Both the position numbers and the translations under genes were made by a program. Of a stretch of 64,000 nt of DNA, positions 62,830 through 64,000 are shown one piece after another. The notes beneath the pieces are model-generated. The model was not told where the DNA came from, ran no database searches, and saw only the letters and a list, made by a program, of their open reading frames with translations. Origin of the DNA: Eudromia elegans (taxonomy: Eukaryota > Chordata > Aves > Tinamiformes > Tinamidae). Positions within the stretch are counted from its first letter, which is position 1, and each line of letters begins with the position of its first letter. The stretch spans positions 2,037,456 through 2,101,455 of the forward strand of contig PTEX01000138.1 in NCBI GenBank assembly GCA_003342815.1, written 5' to 3'.

Positions 62830-64000
62830 CTGGAGAGAAAAAAGAAATGAGTTTTTGGAGACCAAATAAACATTATGCGGACAAAAAAAACAGCCATGAC
62901 TTGACAGTCTAAATGCATAAATAAATATGTTTGAACACTTTAAAGTTAAGTTGTGAATTTATATCATAATGTTTAGTAACTCAATGGACATACATGCTCA
63001 TAAACCTGAGACAGCATGGTTAGGAACCATCAAGTACATCTTCGCCTGTGTTTTAACATCACGTAGTATTACATGTGTCCATAAAGACGAGTAATTCAAA
63101 TTAGCCAAGATGTATACTTATTTTCTGTACAGATTTACTTACAGATTACTTTTACTCCTGCAACTCCATTAAAGTGTTTACCATGACACGGTATAAGAAA
63201 GTACTTGAATGCTTTTAGTCTAACACGTCGTTTTAGTCTAACACACATTTAATGTACTAAGGTTGAAATGCTGTAGGAAAAAACAAACTCTTCCTCTTCA
63301 GTATTTTACAATTTTTTTTTTTTTTTTAAATTACAGCGTTAAGTAGACTAGCACTTGTTCAACTGACTAACTTTACAGGAGGTAGAAAACATTTCTTCCT
63401 AAAATGCCAACTTCAAACTTTGAAAAAATATTAGTAGAAGAAAGCGTGTCTTCATTTTGTGCTATACCATATTTTGCCAGCTTGTAATTTTAGTACTCTT
63501 TTTTTTTTTTTTCCCCCTCCTTTTTTTTTTTCTCCTCAAGAGAACTATTTTTCTTCTGAGTAACAGACATGTTTATTAGGAATGTTATTTTAACATTAGT
63601 CATGAAAGTTACAGCTTTTAAATATTCCAAGTAACTTATTTGGTTGATTTTGGCCATTTATGACTTCAATCATACTCCCTCCTTTCTTCCATGTCATCTA
63701 CCTATGTATGTTCAACCTCTGCTCCTTTCTTCTGTTCCGTGAGCTATTTCCAGAACCACCTTTTCACAGAGGATCCTCCTTCCAACTCCAGCACCTAGAA
63801 GTTCAACACCTAACACGTAGACATATCCTCCAAAGACACAAATGCTTACAGCATCCTCCTTGTAGGTTTTCTTCTTTCAGCTATATCTTCTGTATTGGCC
63901 TTAATCAGAAGTATTACATGATTTTTAAAATGACAGATAGCTCTTGGTCCTATAAAGAGCTGCATTCTTAATGTGCAGACGTCTAACGACACAGGTGGAC
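62830..64000. other. HPS3 upstream intron sequence, no exon recognised
   Basis: AT-rich sequence continues beyond the leftmost recognised HPS3 acceptor. It holds T runs at about 63310-63328 and 63498-63530. No further HPS3 exon with matching phase was found before the window ends, so this is probably a single large intron. Confidence 0.45.

Noticed and set aside
1..64000. CRISPR arrays, operons, tRNA or rRNA genes
   Set aside because: The window is vertebrate intron-exon DNA. No regularly spaced repeats or RNA-gene signatures were seen.

Overview
This is vertebrate nuclear DNA, almost certainly from a bird. Genes are split into short exons with GT-AG introns. The recognisable dispersed repeats are all CR1 LINE copies of the avian type, ending in the CR1 3' signature (ttccaac...attctatgattct). 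The gene order TM4SF1 - TM4SF18 - CP - HPS3, with the first three on one strand and HPS3 facing them, matches the conserved block on human 3q24-q25. I cannot name the species; a landfowl such as chicken is plausible.

Layout. (1) 1-2060: no recognised gene, then a 5'-truncated CR1 on the minus strand (955-2060). (2) 2414-8289: the C-terminal part of a YwrD-type gamma-glutamyltransferase-like gene on the plus strand. Six exons can be aligned in phase, but a lost donor, a 1-base frameshift, a lost acceptor and an in-frame stop show that it is a decaying pseudogene. (3) 8290-15232: about 7 kb with no recognised gene. (4) 15336-19745: TM4SF1, five coding exons. (5) 23507-28643: TM4SF18, five coding exons with nearly the same exon sizes, a tandem paralogue of TM4SF1. 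(6) 34400-52425: ceruloplasmin (CP), complete, 19 coding exons and 1069 codons, with a TATA box, a duplicated 47-bp promoter element and two short upstream ATGs. (7) 53521-62829, minus strand: the last ten coding exons of HPS3 (about 550 codons); its 5' half lies beyond the right edge.

What the genes do. CP is the secreted six-domain multicopper ferroxidase that oxidises Fe(II) for loading on transferrin. HPS3 is a BLOC-2 subunit needed for melanosome and platelet dense-granule formation. TM4SF1 and TM4SF18 are four-pass L6-family membrane proteins. They share a block by descent and are not known to form one pathway. CP and HPS3 converge tail to tail with about 1.1 kb between their stop codons.

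Points most worth checking: the decayed YwrD-like enzyme gene; CP domain 2, which here keeps a Met at the type-1 copper axial position and a His and Asp at the labile-iron site, where human CP has Leu, Tyr and Asn; the CP promoter duplication and start-overlapping uORFs; and an unexplained insert in CP intron 11. Exon coordinates were read by eye from splice sites, phase and family similarity. Statements about human homologues rest on recalled family sequences; no search was run.
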